Part shown: one piece after another, positions 22,893-34,556 of the stretch
Numbering within the stretch: the stretch's first letter is position 1
Layout of the letters: the number at the start of each line of letters is the position of its first letter
Source: Lycium barbarum
Taxonomy: Eukaryota > Streptophyta > Magnoliopsida > Solanales > Solanaceae
Reading direction: 5' to 3'
Length of the DNA: 64,000 nt
Assembly: GCF_019175385.1 (NCBI RefSeq)
Contig: NC_083346.1
Span: 88,550,543 to 88,614,542 of the forward strand
Notes under the pieces: generated by a model
The model's input: only the letters and a program-made list of their open reading frames with translations
Told to the model about the DNA's origin: nothing
Databases searched by the model: none
Made by a program: the position numbers and the translations under genes

Positions 22893-25800
22893 CTAAGAGT
22901 CCTACAAATTCAGACATAAGAGACAGATGAGAAGCTAGAGTAGTCTAAGGGAAATTGGAGTATGTAGAGTGGTTGGAAACCCTAATAGGTCGCGAAGGAC
23001 AAGGCGGACTAGACCGGCAAAGAGAAAGAAGGTGCATCACAGCTGTAGAATTAGGATGAGTTCGAATAGTATTCGGAAATACTTTGTAAGCGAGGCGTTA
23101 GTAAACATATATATGTATGTGTATGACATCCCATATGTGGCTGCGCCAGCTGGTATGTGTGTCCCAGCAACCGACGTTGCTATGTACTGAAGGCATTAAT
23201 CGAACAGGGTAGTGAAGTTCAAGTGACAAATGTTACAAGGTAAGTTGATGTTGTTTTCACTACAGGTTAGAGTTGGAAAGTCTTAATGCAATAACATCAG
23301 GGAAAGGAAGAAAGTACGTATATAGGAAGTAGAAGATTAGAATGTCTAGAGCAAAGGAAAAAGTATAAGGAACAAAAGGTAAATGTGTGGGGTCAGAAAA
23401 TAGACTTCGATAAGTGGGACTATAGAATAGTAACCACAAATAGGGATGTGAAGTAAGAGAGAGAATGATCAGGCCTTGCAATGATACTAAGAGATTTCCA
23501 GTTCTCAACAAGTATATAAAGGGATAAATGTGTAGTCATACTGACACGGTTACCTCGGAAATGGCGAAGCTTTCCTAAAAATAAAAATAAAATAAAATTT
23601 AAGAATAGAATGGATTTGCACGTTTAAAGGAATATTTCACGAACTTCAGGGTCAATACTATAAAGTAACAAGTGGAGAAGGGCGCTCGAGGAGGAAGGAA
23701 CTCAAGGAAGGTTTGAGGATGAAAGTAGGAAAGGTACACTAATAGGCTGGTCAAAAGGAGAGGAGAAGGAGAAGGGAAGAAAAGAAAAATTGAGTAATCA
23801 CCAAGGACAAGCGAGAGGATAATGAACTAACAAAGCTAACCGGGAGGTAGTACATCAATGACATGGGATGAGGATAAGGAATACCGAGATTGGATTATAA
23901 AGGAAATAGAAGGGTGTATAGGAAATATTCATGAGTATGGACTAGCCTTAACGACAGGAAGGAGAAGGAAAAAGAGAGCATATTTGCAAGGATTTCACGA
24001 CACGAACAAGAAGTGGCAGAACACTGGAAGAACTACAACGCATAGGTGGGATGCAAATAAGCAGTTGAGGAAAATTCCGGATGAGTGACCTAAGTAAATA
24101 AAAGGATTGATAGTGGAAGTGGAAGAGTGTAGCATATTAACTCTCAATAATATATTGTAGACGTAAAGTGAACTGGAAACTCAGAGTAAGAAGAACTTCA
24201 GCGATAATAGTCGTGGAGGAAGACGAGGGATAAAAAGAGCGAAGTGTGACCAAACGCTCCGTAAAATGTTTTGATGGATTCCAATGTCCCCATTAATCCG
24301 TTAATTCGAGAAATGTTCAGTCATAAAAGGTAGAAGTAGAAGGGCCTTAAAGAAGGCAGTGAGAATGGATCTGTAATGCATAAACGTTTCGTTTAAATGC
24401 AAAGCCCTCGATTAGCAGAAAGGAAAATAAGTCAAGCTATACGATGAGAGAATTCCGGTATTATAAGAGACTAAAAGAGTTGGAGGATCGTTAGGGTTGG
24501 CCGATGACTAATTATACTCGGGAGTTACTAGTGTATAAGAACACCTTAAAAAGGGGGGAAGAGCAGATCTAGTTCTGAAACGAGGTATGGCATTGTCAAA
24601 ATTCCAAGAAAAGAAAGATGTTAGCTTAAATAGGACAAAATTTGGGACGTAGTGGCATATCAAGAATGCATTAAGAGGGAGCAGAAACGAATTAAAGACA
24701 AGCATACCACAAAGCCGGTATGAAAAGGAATTAAAATGGATCAAGAGAATACTTCATGCAGGTGTAAGATATGATATTTTTAGACCAGGGAAATTTGTGC
24801 CGCACCTAAATAAGCAGCGACGTACCCTAAAGAGTAATAAGGAGAGTAAGAAAGGTCTGCAAGCTTACTACGAAGAGAATGACGAAATGGATGATGAGTA
24901 CAAAGGACACTTTGTGTTACCACGGAAGAAAATCTTGATGTTAAGGAAAAATATGAGAATCTTAACAAAAGGAGTAACGATAAGCGGTGTGGCGATCTCT
25001 AAAGAGAGGAAGAACGATGTGGGTGCAGATAGAAAGGCAGCAGCATCACCAGAAATTAAAAAGTATATCACGGGTCACTAACCATACTGAGCATAAGGGT
25101 ATGTATTATAGAATTATATGAACCATCAGCATAAGGTTATGCCCGCAGATGGAAATGGACACACCGGAAAGCCAACAAGGAATGACAGCTAACTAAGTGA
25201 TCACTGGAATAAGGAAGTCAAGGGTAAGTATACCATACCAATGTTGGAAAAGAAGTTGTGGTAAAGTGAGAATTGCCCTAACTTTATAATTATAAGTTAT
25301 ATTGCAATATTTGAGGCAAGGGAATTAAAGGGAGAGTTTTGATAAGAACTCAAAGATATTGTGAGCTATAGACCAGTCCGAACTATGATTATTGGTTCAT
25401 CGCAATATGTAATCCTGCTACGAGGAAAGATGGTGATAGAACATTAGGAATGTACGTATTTAAGAGATTGTATTGAGAATGTGATTATAACTGATCATGA
25501 AAAGGAATTAAGACGGATGGTTGAAGAAACGTAACCATTAAGAGTAAGGATTTGTCAGTAGCAGAGTACCGCCGAACAAGCAACTGGACGTTAGTATAAG
25601 AAAAATTACGATGAATCAGAGAGCTTGATTGATGAATTATGAGGGGATAATCTAGCATGTATCTAAGCTCAACAAGTACAAGGAGGGATAGCCAAGATAG
25701 TATCGGAGGAGTCAACAAAAGAAAGTGCTGTATTCGAGCAAGGGAGTTATCAACGAAATGAGGAACGAAGAGGAAGGACGCTCGCAGGACGGTGAGTACC

Positions 25801-26040
25801 CGTGGCGTGGCCAGTTAAACCACAGGAATGTAGACATAATGAGAACGGAATACTAGTTGAGTTGTGATTATATACACGAGGATTGAAGACTGTACGACTC
25901 CCAAATGAATTTGATAAAGAGCTAAGAAAGAACAGGACGAAACTAACCAAATTATACTATAAGTATATGGTAATTGAACAAAAAAATTCAATGAAGATAT
26001 TGAGGATCGGTGCAATACAACATTCAAGGACGAATGTTTT
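22893..26040 (+). other. B internal region, no recognisable coding
   Basis: It is purine-rich on the plus strand (AGGAAG/GAGAAG tracts). No Gag knuckle, protease, RT or integrase motifs are seen in any frame, and the short open frames lack homology that I can recognise. The last 30 bases (CAAGGACGAATG...) match the standard 3' untranslated end of chromoviral elements. It is either a non-autonomous internal domain or fully decayed pol. Confidence 0.55.
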
Positions 26041-26054
26041 TGAGGGGGGAAGAA
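26041..26054 (+). other. B polypurine tract
   Basis: TGAGGGGGGAAGAA lies directly before the right LTR, confirming the plus-strand orientation. Confidence 0.8.
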
Positions 26055-28457
26055 AGTTACACCCCATATCTTCGAAGAAGCACTTATCAAATTTGAAACA
26101 TAAGTAGGTTGAGTTATGGTTAAGTAAAACAACTTCAGAATATAAGGAGCAAGCATTATTGAGTGTATTTAATGAGTGAATGATGTATATAAGGTATACA
26201 TGAAGGATTTATAAGGAAATGAGTGAAAGAAATGGAATAGCACGACTTTGGAGAAAAGATGAGTAAAGTTTCGTGTGGTAATTTTTGTCCAAACTGAGGG
26301 AAGAATATCTCTTAGCATATGAAGTGTTTTGATGTGAAATAAAATCCTAAAATGAAGTTTGTCGAGTCTAGTTTCCAACTCAACAAACCGCTCATCGATA
26401 GGCATCGGAGTAGAGAATTATGGACGTTACAAGTTCGGCTGACAGAGCAGAAATGCGTTCTACAGTAACTGCTACAGTAACCGACCTGCTACAGTGACCC
26501 CACCTGAATTTGAACCTTATAAAAGGGGCAAAACCCCATTTTTTTCACCAAAATATAATCAGATTGAGAGCAGCAACACAAAGGGAAATTATGTCATAAA
26601 AAAGTTGAGGGTTTGAAGTGATTTTGCTTAATCAAGGCTCGGATAGTGCGTAGTTGAGATCACGACATTATTTTGCGCTGTATTTGGCTTGGATTCAAGC
26701 TCGATCTTTTCAATTGATACCTTATAATGCAATCACATTCTCTGGTCTAATTGCTGTTTTTGTTTCTATATTTCTGATTTATCCACTAGGTCAGTCTGGT
26801 TGGTTCATTGCACCTAGTCGTTTGGAAAAGAACAAGGTATGAATCTTTATCTTTTGGTATTATTTAAGGCTTATTTACGAAGATAAAGCCGTTAGATAAT
26901 TGTATAGTAAGTTGGTTAGTTATGGAAGTGGGAAAACAGTGTGTGGGATGTATTGTGGCACATATTGGTGTTGAAAGTGATGTTGTTAATGTTGGTATTG
27001 ATGTTGTTGTTGTTGGTTGCTGAATTATGATTTTGGGCTAGGCCTATAAACAGAGGAGATGATGCCGAAATTTCGGCTGATTCTAGAAAAATTTATTTGG
27101 AGGATTAGGATAAGTATATAACAATGGACCTAATTATAGCATGAATGGTCTTATATGTAGATTATGAGACCGGAAATAGGTGGAAGATCCGAAACGTGAA
27201 TATTTAGGTATGTTAAGGCTAGTCCCCTTTCCTTCAAAGGCATGATTCTTATATTATTGTCTTCCTTATATTTCCAAGACCTTCTTACGTCCCAAGAGTT
27301 CAAAGCTCAAGATTATTAAGAGCACCGTATGAGATAGAGATGAGATGTGTTTTATGATAATAATGATGATGATGATGACTCTATTTCTAAAGATTCAACG
27401 TTTATGAATTTACGCTTAATGAGATTTATGATCTTATTCTATGTTTTCCCTTGATGTTATTCATTATTGATAGTCTAACCTCATAATGCTAGTTCCTTTA
27501 AGGCGAGACATGACAATTATGATGTTCCATAATACAATCGGAGGTTACCGACCTTACGTCACTCTGATAGAGTTACAGTTTTTACTTGAGTTCCAAGGCA
27601 TACTTCATGTTAGGTATATGATGATGATTACACCGTGCCTAGAGGGACGGGCAGCACCGCTAAGGCGGGCGGCTTATACACCGTGTCTATATGGGACGGG
27701 CAGCACCACTAGTGGGCGGCGTGAGATGATTACCCCGGACGCGGGAGGCCCGAACGCGGGCTAATGATTATGTTATATATATATATATGTGTGTGTGTGT
27801 GTATATGAGAAATGTTTTCTTTAAAGTTAAGTATGCATGGTATCCGCCCTAAGAGGCATCCAAATGTACAGGTTATTTCCTTATCTCATGTTATGCTCCA
27901 TATGTCTTATTATATTACTGTTCATGCCTTACATAATCAGTACATTACTCGTACTGACGTCCCTTCCTATGGACGCTGCGTTCATTCCCACAGGTTCAGA
28001 TTGCCAGCCGAGTGAGCCAGACCCGTAGGACCTCTTTCCAGTTCCAGCCAGCAAGCTCCATTTGGACCGAAGCTACAACCCTTTGGTATGCCTTTTGACA
28101 TGTACATATATGGGTATGGCAGGGCCTTGTCCTGTCCTCTTTATAGTCTATATTCCATAGAGGTCTGTTGACAGTGTATATATAGTGGGGGTCATCATGT
28201 GCTTTCAGTTGTCCTTAATTTTGTGAACAGTATATATGGTGACCAAGTTGGTCTGCGTTGTCATTCTCTGCTAGTATTCTTACATATACATATCCATATG
28301 CATGTTTCGTGGAATTCTGAGATAAGATCTATCGTATAAATGCTACCGCGAACGGTACCTGTGGAATATCAGTCAAAGTGGGCCACCAAGTTTCTTAGTA
28401 CAGTGTGGGACCGAGTTTAGGGGTGCTCGTCGTGGCTCATCGGTTTGGGTCGTGACA
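26055..28457 (+). repeat. B 3' LTR
   Basis: It is 2,403 bp; its first base has changed (AGTTACACC for TGTTACACC) and it ends TCGTGACA. It contains the CCGAAATTTCGG block (about 27065), GGTATGTTAAGG (about 27208), the hairpin block (27923-27996) and a GGTATGGCAGGGCC block (about 28114). A microsatellite of TA and GT lies at 27773-27802. Confidence 0.9.
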
Positions 28458-29228
28458 ACTTCCTTTAATCATAATAATTCTCTATTCCCCCTTCCCTTTA
28501 ATAATCCCTTAGTTAGGGAAGTTGAAAGAGGGTTTTGATGAACATTTTTCGTAAGCTTATTAATGATAAAATTGATGGGGTTTATGGTAGATTTTGATGA
28601 ATCTAAGCTTGTTAATCATATATCTTCCATTTTTAGTGTTGAATTTCGGAATCAAAGAGTTAGGATTTATACCCAATTTGGGGGTTTTGCTTGAAATTAG
28701 AAATTAGACTAATTCTTGACTTAAATCAGCAATTAGTGGTTGGGTTATGATCACCTAGTACTTAATTTGGAATTTTGCTTCCGAATTTCCCATTTTGCCC
28801 TTGTGGGCCCTTTTCCCAATTTCTAGGGTTAGAATTGCCTTAAATTGAATAGTAGCAATATTAGTATCATTTTTCATGATTTCTAATCTAGATTTTTATT
28901 ATGCTTAGGCTACTTTGGTTCTGAGGTTCAGCGGAAAGGCAAGGCAAAGGAGTGAGTTATTGGTTTTGTGGTTTGGCCATCGAGGTAGGTTATGGCTTAC
29001 CCTTGGTGAGACTTCGTATAGCGAAGCGCATATTTAGATTATATTGTCGGAAAAAACATATGAACCTTCGGGTATGAAGTTAGGTTGGATATTGGCTTAG
29101 GTTGGGCCCTGTTGCGTGTTTAGGGCTAGCCACCCCGTTATGTTGTGATTTGATTATTCTATTATGTTGGCTTGATGCCATGAGTTGTTGATAGATGTTG
29201 GATTCTGTTTTATCATCTTGATTAGGAT

Positions 29229-29385
29229 ATTGTTGGCGTACCCACTGTTGGTACTTATGGTTCGAATATATTGTTAGCGTACCCACTGTTGGTACTTGTA
29301 ATTCAGATATATTGTAGGCCTACCCGCTGTTAGTATTTGTGATTCGGATATATTGTGGGCGTACCCATTGTTGGTACTTGTGATA
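29229..29385 (+). repeat. Tandem repeat, about 50-bp unit, four copies, in LTR-P
   Basis: The unit contains GCGTACCCACTGTTGGTACTT followed by an AT-rich GATATATTGT. Copies are 80-95% alike by eye. CCACTGTTGGTAC can form a small hairpin-like inverted repeat. Confidence 0.8.
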
Positions 29386-29514
29386 TTGAGCATGATTATT
29401 GACGTTGATACATGCATTGCACGCACTCTCACTTTCATAATACACTGTTGAGATACTGATGATATTTGATGCAACACTTGATGAGCTGGGCTCGATTTTA
29501 CTTGAGTGACGTGA

Positions 29515-29645
29515 GATGGTCGATATCCGATGTTAGTTCTGGAATCTTTGATTGCATGGCCGATATCCGATGTTAGTTCCGGAATCGTTGAGTGCATGGC
29601 CGATATCCGATGTTAGTTCCGGAATCGTTGAGTGCATGGACTCTG
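29515..29645 (+). repeat. Tandem repeat, about 45-bp unit, three copies, in LTR-P
   Basis: The unit contains CGATATCCGATGTTAGTTC followed by GGAATCGTTGAGTGCATGG. The last two copies are almost identical. Confidence 0.85.
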
Positions 29646-30523
29646 TAGGTCCCCTAGAGTGGTGCAGGTGAGCCCCATGGGTAAAGATTCGGGGTCCCGT
29701 CTGCTTGGTGGGCAAAGATTCGGGACGGGTGGCACTTAGACTTCGCGAGTCACACTAGGTTGTGCTACCGAGACGTCGATATTTCCGTCCAGAATACATG
29801 TGTACACCGCATTTTGATGGCATTGGATTGCATTCATACACTATTGCATTGCATTGCATTATGGCTTGATTTGAGATGATTTTGGTGTTGTACTTGTGAT
29901 GTTGGATTCGGACTTGATATATTCAGACTTGGAACAATTGGGATTAGATGCTTTACCTAGGCAATGACGTGTACTTGGTTCCAATTATGTTTGATTGTAC
30001 TTGTTGGTTTGTCTGCCTATCTGCTTTATTATCTGAATTGCGTTAGCTATGCGTGGTCGGCTGATGATGCCTACCAGTACTGTTGTATTATAGTGACCTG
30101 CACTTGCTACATTCTTTTATGAATACAAAGTATCAGGTCGGATCCACTTTTATGATGCGTGGCTGATAGTCATTTCAGCATTATCTCCGAGTTTCCAGAG
30201 TGAGCATGGCCGTTCGCTGCCTTGAAGACTTCTCTATCGTATGTCCTATTTTATTCAGAGACAAAGACACTTATGTATTATTATTCCAGACCTGTATTAT
30301 TTCCCGTTTAGATGCTCTTGTATTATTCAGACTAGACCCTGGAGGTATCATTGTTATTCCAAACTATTCTACTATATATATATATCTATTGTGAGACTTA
30401 CTTATCTATTCTTTTCCGCTTAATTAGTTATGTTTGTGACTTTATTTACTGTTGGGTTGAGGGTTCGCTTACCGAGGTGGGAAGGTAAGTGCCCGCACGG
30501 CTTAGGCAAAATAGGTTGTGACA

Positions 30524-30707
30524 TCACATACACAAGAAATTGCTATATAACTAAACAAACATCAGACTTGAGCTTAAAAAGAAATATCCATGTCATTCTA
30601 GAAAAATCATCAACCAGAGTTAAGATGTACTTGTTACCATCATATGTAGTAGTTTTGTAGGGACCCCATATGCCCATATGAACAAGCTCAAAAGAAGTAG
30701 AAGTTTT
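30524..30707 (-). pseudogene. Copia integrase fragment of K
   Basis: The minus strand reads FELVHMGIWGPYKTTTYDGNKYILTLVDDFSRMTW (written here as landmarks only: ELVHMG, WGPYK, LVDDFSR). This is the start of the copia integrase core with the first catalytic Asp region, and it has a stop a little further on. It is cut by P on one side and E2 on the other. Confidence 0.85.
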
Positions 30708-33700
30708 TGTCACGACCCAACCCCGTAGGCCATGACTAGTGCCCGATCTGGGCACTCAAACGCATTCTAGTATATGGCAGAAGCCGACAAGGCTTTATTT
30801 CAAATTTAGCTAATTTTTAGAAAAATTTTGGCAGAGTTTCCTTTGTTTTATTGACTATCCCATATATCCTGCACGCAGAAAATACCAACAAAGGCCTCAC
30901 AGGGCCAACAAAGCAACATCTAAATATATGCGGACCGGCCGCCGCGGCGAAGGGGATCGCCCAAACACAACACAAGCACCCAACTGTACAGAAAGATCCC
31001 GACCCATAACATGTCCACAGATCTCTAACAAACCGACAGAATCATATGACGGGACAGGGCCCCGCCGTACCCATGAACGAGAATATACATATATAGAAGT
31101 GACAAACTATACCAAAAGATGGCTCTGAATAAAAGAGCGCTCCAAGAATAGCAGAATGAGATCCTAAGCAGACGGATCAGCAAACCTGTCGTCGGTACCT
31201 GCGCGGCATGAAAACGCAGCCCCCGAAGAAAGGGGGTCAGTACGAAATATGTACTGAATATGTAAAGCCTGAGCTGCAGAAACAAAATCATAACTGGTGC
31301 AGAACATACAGAAAGTAAACGGAAAATCCAAAGTATCAGATACATATTTCCAAAACATGCAGAGTGTGTACAGAACATATGTCATATCAAATCCGGCCCC
31401 TGCCAAGGGACTCGGCAGACAGAACGTGGCCACCCTTCCGACGCTGGTGCCACAACACATAAAAATCAGAATAGGGGCATAACCCCGTAACATAATATGT
31501 CATATCAGATGACCATAGTAAATCATATCAGAACAAACGTACATGGCACAGCATACTCCACAAACCCATGTACGCATATACCTGCCCCCTCACATCGAGG
31601 CACGGCGAACAATGCAGGGGATTACGCTTGACAACATATCCTGGCCCAGGCTCAGTGTGGGAAACATTGGGGCATCCACGAATAGAGTCGTGAGAAACTA
31701 ATGCAAGTAAAATATCATAAATGTTTCCATAGACTCGATGAGGCATATCAAAGACAAACCGATCCGATGAAGTCGGAAGGAATCATAGTAAATGAGTTTC
31801 TAGTATCAAAACAATTTATCAGACTTAATGGAATATTTAAAACCATATTAGTTAGGTAATTAGAAGGGTAGTCGAAACGTTTCTTTCAAAAATCGTTCAA
31901 AAAGGGGACTTTAGTACATTAAGGGCAAAACCGGGAATAGCGGGCCCACCTCGGAACAAGCAAGGCGGTGGGCTCAAATTACGCCCTTTAAGCTTATGGG
32001 GTCACCTATAAAGGTTCTACGGACATTCTATAGCTTTTCAAGGAGTTTAGAGAAAATCTACATACTTTCAGGAAAAGCATATCAAAATGGTTCAATTCTA
32101 CTGAAGGAAAAACTGAGATTTTCTCTTGCGGATTCCGATGGCCAAGAAGGTCTTTTGAGGCCCGAATCCGATCCTAAAACACTTAGGCATGCCAAAAGAA
32201 GGATCGGGTAGCTTTACATACCTTTCAAGCTCCTTACGCCTTTCCAAACCCACTTCCCGTTTCGTCAGAAATCTGCAAATGGTCACATTTACCAATTGTA
32301 AATTATGGATTCTACGAATTCACTTAAGTTCACATTTGTCTACCGAAATTTCGGCAGCACTTCCCCTATACATATAGCACCCCCGAGAATTCAACTCGGC
32401 TCACAGTCATCAACAACAACCCAAACAACAACATCAACATCAACAACAAACACTAGAAACACAATATGGCACAACTAGTTCTACTTGCCGACATAATGCC
32501 ATAACCTTTACTTTAACCTTAACTTTCAAACTAATATCAATGATTTCACATTCATTAACAATCTAGATCACCACAACATAGTTTAGAAGCATTTCATATG
32601 GGTTTCCTTAAATTATACACACGATATACATAATATACAAACTTTCCACCAAAGTCATAATTTATCCAAAACTCCTAATCTTTGGCATACGTATTCATAA
32701 CATGTTTCCTTCTTCCAAGTTCATCAATACTTGTCATAATTAGCAACCTAATAACTTCATTTTCATAATGTCGTAAAATCGCACTAAAACGACATAAGCT
32801 TCAATATTCCATTTCGATACCAATTATATCATTCTAACTTCATTTACAATACAAACATCACAACAACACTCTAACACATTAAACAAACTTAATCAATTCC
32901 ATTCCATAGCCAACATACCACACGGCCAAGAACCCTTTTTGCCAACTTCAACTAAATCATTCATCTTTCAATCCCAATATGCATTTCATCACAATCACAA
33001 CTAGAATATAACATGGATTCAATACATTATAGGTATACAATACACCCATACCCACGGCTACATGTACATACCACACACCCACCTTGCAAACTTCCATTTT
33101 TCCATACAATCAACACATTTCTATATACTACAACACAAACAAAACTCAACAACACAATAAAAAGGTAGGAATTCTTACCTTTTCTTCAAGTCTTCTTCAC
33201 TTGAATAAGTGATCAAATTGAAGCACCAAGTGTTCTTTCTTCCAAAGCAACTACACCAAGTTATAAAGGGTACTCAACTTAGTAGAAATTCACCAAGAGA
33301 AAAATTTTAGGGGCAATATTTTTGGAAGTGATTTTTGCTTAGCTAGGGCCGAATGGTTCTTGGTCTTTTGCTCTTGCTTTGCTTATTTTCTTGAGTCTTC
33401 TAATAGATAGGGATGACTATATATAATATAATCTCTTAAGCCAATTAAACAAATGGCAATTTAATTACTAACCATGGGTTTGGGCCACTATGTGGCCGGC
33501 CACCCCTTAGTATTGGGCCCAAATTTTTCTTTCAATTATTTGGGCCCAATGGATTATAATTCCCGTTTTGCAATTCCCGAAACTAATTTTCGAAATCCCA
33601 AATTTGCCCTTAGCGTTCCTCGACACTTCCATATTAATATTCTTTCATAACAACTCAAGGGTTACATAAATTCAATTATGACCTTATTTCATACAAGTTC

Positions 33701-33746
33701 AAATTATTTCCAATTTTCCAAAGGTGTGAAAACACGGGATATAACA
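30708..33746 (-). repeat. E2 3' LTR
   Basis: The plus strand runs from TGTCACGACCC to GGGATATAACA. It has the hairpin block at 31194-31270, the GGGGCCCTGTCC block at 31048-31073 and CCGAAATTTCGG near 32344. Confidence 0.95.
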
Positions 33747-33762
33747 TCCTCCCCCCCTTTAG
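33747..33762 (-). other. E2 polypurine tract
   Basis: The minus strand reads AAAGGGGGGGAGGA immediately before the 3' LTR, identical to that of E1. Confidence 0.85.
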
Positions 33763-33827
33763 AACATTCGTCCTCGAATGTAAAATTAATCTTATAGGGT
33801 TTGAAAACACTTTGGGGGAGTTCATGG

Positions 33828-34556
33828 TTACAAACAACACATATGACATACGATTGGCATTGAAATGAAATTAAGTAGGGATTCAAGGTTACCTGTGGGC
33901 ATAGGGAACAGATGAGGATATTTCTTCTTCATTTCTTCCTCGGACTCCCAGGTCATTTCCTCCCTATTCTCGTTCCGCCACAGTACCTTAACAGAGGCTA
34001 CATCCTTATTACGGAGCCTCCGTACCTGACGGTCCAAAATAGCTACGGGCTGCTCCTCATAAGATAACTGCTCCGTCACCTGAATATCATCCGCAGGGAA
34101 TATTCTGGAGGGATCACCAATGCATTTGCGGAGCATAGACACATGGAATACCGAATGTACCGCTTCCAAATCAGATGGCAAATCTAACTCATAGGCGACA
34201 TTCCCAATTTTCCGCACAATCAAATAAGGCCCAATATAACGCGGGCTAAGTTTCCCCTTTCTGCCGAACCGCATCACGCCTTTCATAGGCGATACCTTCA
34301 GAAATACCAAATCACCAACCTGGAATTCCAAAGGACGACGCCGTTTATCAGCGTATGATTTCTGTCGACTCTGGGCTGCCAATAGTCGCTCCCGGATAAG
34401 TTTCACCTTATCAACTGCCTGCTGGATCATATCTGGGCCGATTAATTCTGTCTCGCCAATATCAAACCAGCCAATAGGTGACCTGCATTTCCTACCATAT
34501 AAAGCCTCGTACGGAGCCATCTGGATGCTGGAATGGTAGCTGTTATTATAAGAAAA
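33828..34556 (-). CDS. E2 polyprotein C-terminal part: integrase end and chromodomain (downstream of stop)
   Basis: This part is in the same frame as the upstream gag-pol, separated by a single TAA at 34557-34559. It resumes with FSYNNSYHSS, then MAPYEALYGRKCRSP, the GPY/F-type region (SPRYIGPYLIV), and ends with a chromodomain-like segment (VKVLWRNENREEMTWE). The chromodomain would bind modified histones and steer integration. The first listed Met is internal, so without readthrough this part would not be translated. The tail after PHLFPMPTG is probably ordinary C-terminal extension. Confidence 0.85.
   Translation of the reverse strand, partial: FSYNNSYHSSIQMAPYEALYGRKCRSPIGWFDIGETELIGPDMIQQAVDKVKLIRERLLAAQSRQKSYADKRRRPLEFQVGDLVFLKVSPMKGVMRFGRKGKLSPRYIGPYLIVRKIGNVAYELDLPSDLEAVHSVFHVSMLRKCIGDPSRIFPADDIQVTEQLSYEEQPVAILDRQVRRLRNKDVASVKVLWRNENREEMTWESEEEMKKKYPHLFPMPTGNLESLLNFISMPIVCHMCCL

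Larger units (their letters stand above)
15581..28457 (+). mobile_element. Element B: gypsy-type retrotransposon without recognisable pol, nested in P's LTR
   Basis: It is bounded by LTR copies at 15581 (TGTTACACCCCG) and 28457 (GGGTCGTGACA), with perfect target duplication ACTTC at 15576-15580 and 28458-28462. The left LTR has lost its last 600 bases and the PBS. The internal parts are leader, an unidentified acidic ORF, a 5S-like module, about 3 kb without recognisable coding, and a PPT next to the right LTR. Two solo LTRs (C and D) are nested in it. LTR divergence is clearly higher than for E1 or E2, so it is older. Confidence 0.85.
1..30523 (+). mobile_element. Gypsy element P (chromovirus type), 5' end outside window, heavily nested
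   Basis: This is a plus-strand Ty3/gypsy retrotransposon whose visible parts are a gag scrap (1-114), a decayed pol (11680-14766) and a 3' LTR (14786-15580 plus 28463-30523). Everything else inside is later insertions: LTR-A with E1, and element B with LTRs C and D. The parts belong together because the reading frame resumes across LTR-A's target duplication and because the LTR resumes across B's target duplication. P itself sits in copia element K, whose integrase reading resumes at 30524. Its 5' LTR and most of gag are outside the window, so P's own target duplication (right copy would be TCACA at 30524-30528) cannot be tested. Confidence 0.8.
14786..30523 (+). repeat. 3' LTR of element P, split by element B
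   Basis: It starts TGTAATGACCCG at 14786 and ends GGTTGTGACA at 30523. With B (15581-28457 plus one target copy) removed it is about 2.86 kb. The first 365 bases match LTR-H at 63635-64000 closely, and LTR-G (62497) is a more distant relative. It lies 20 bases after the pol remnant; the PPT is eroded. Confidence 0.85.

Noticed and set aside
24797..25081. 94-residue Lys-rich frame in element B as a gene
   Set aside because: No motif, no supportive context, purine-rich sequence gives long Lys/Glu/Arg frames by chance.
29229..29645. CRISPR-like array
   Set aside because: Units are head-to-tail tandem repeats without unique spacers, in plant DNA.
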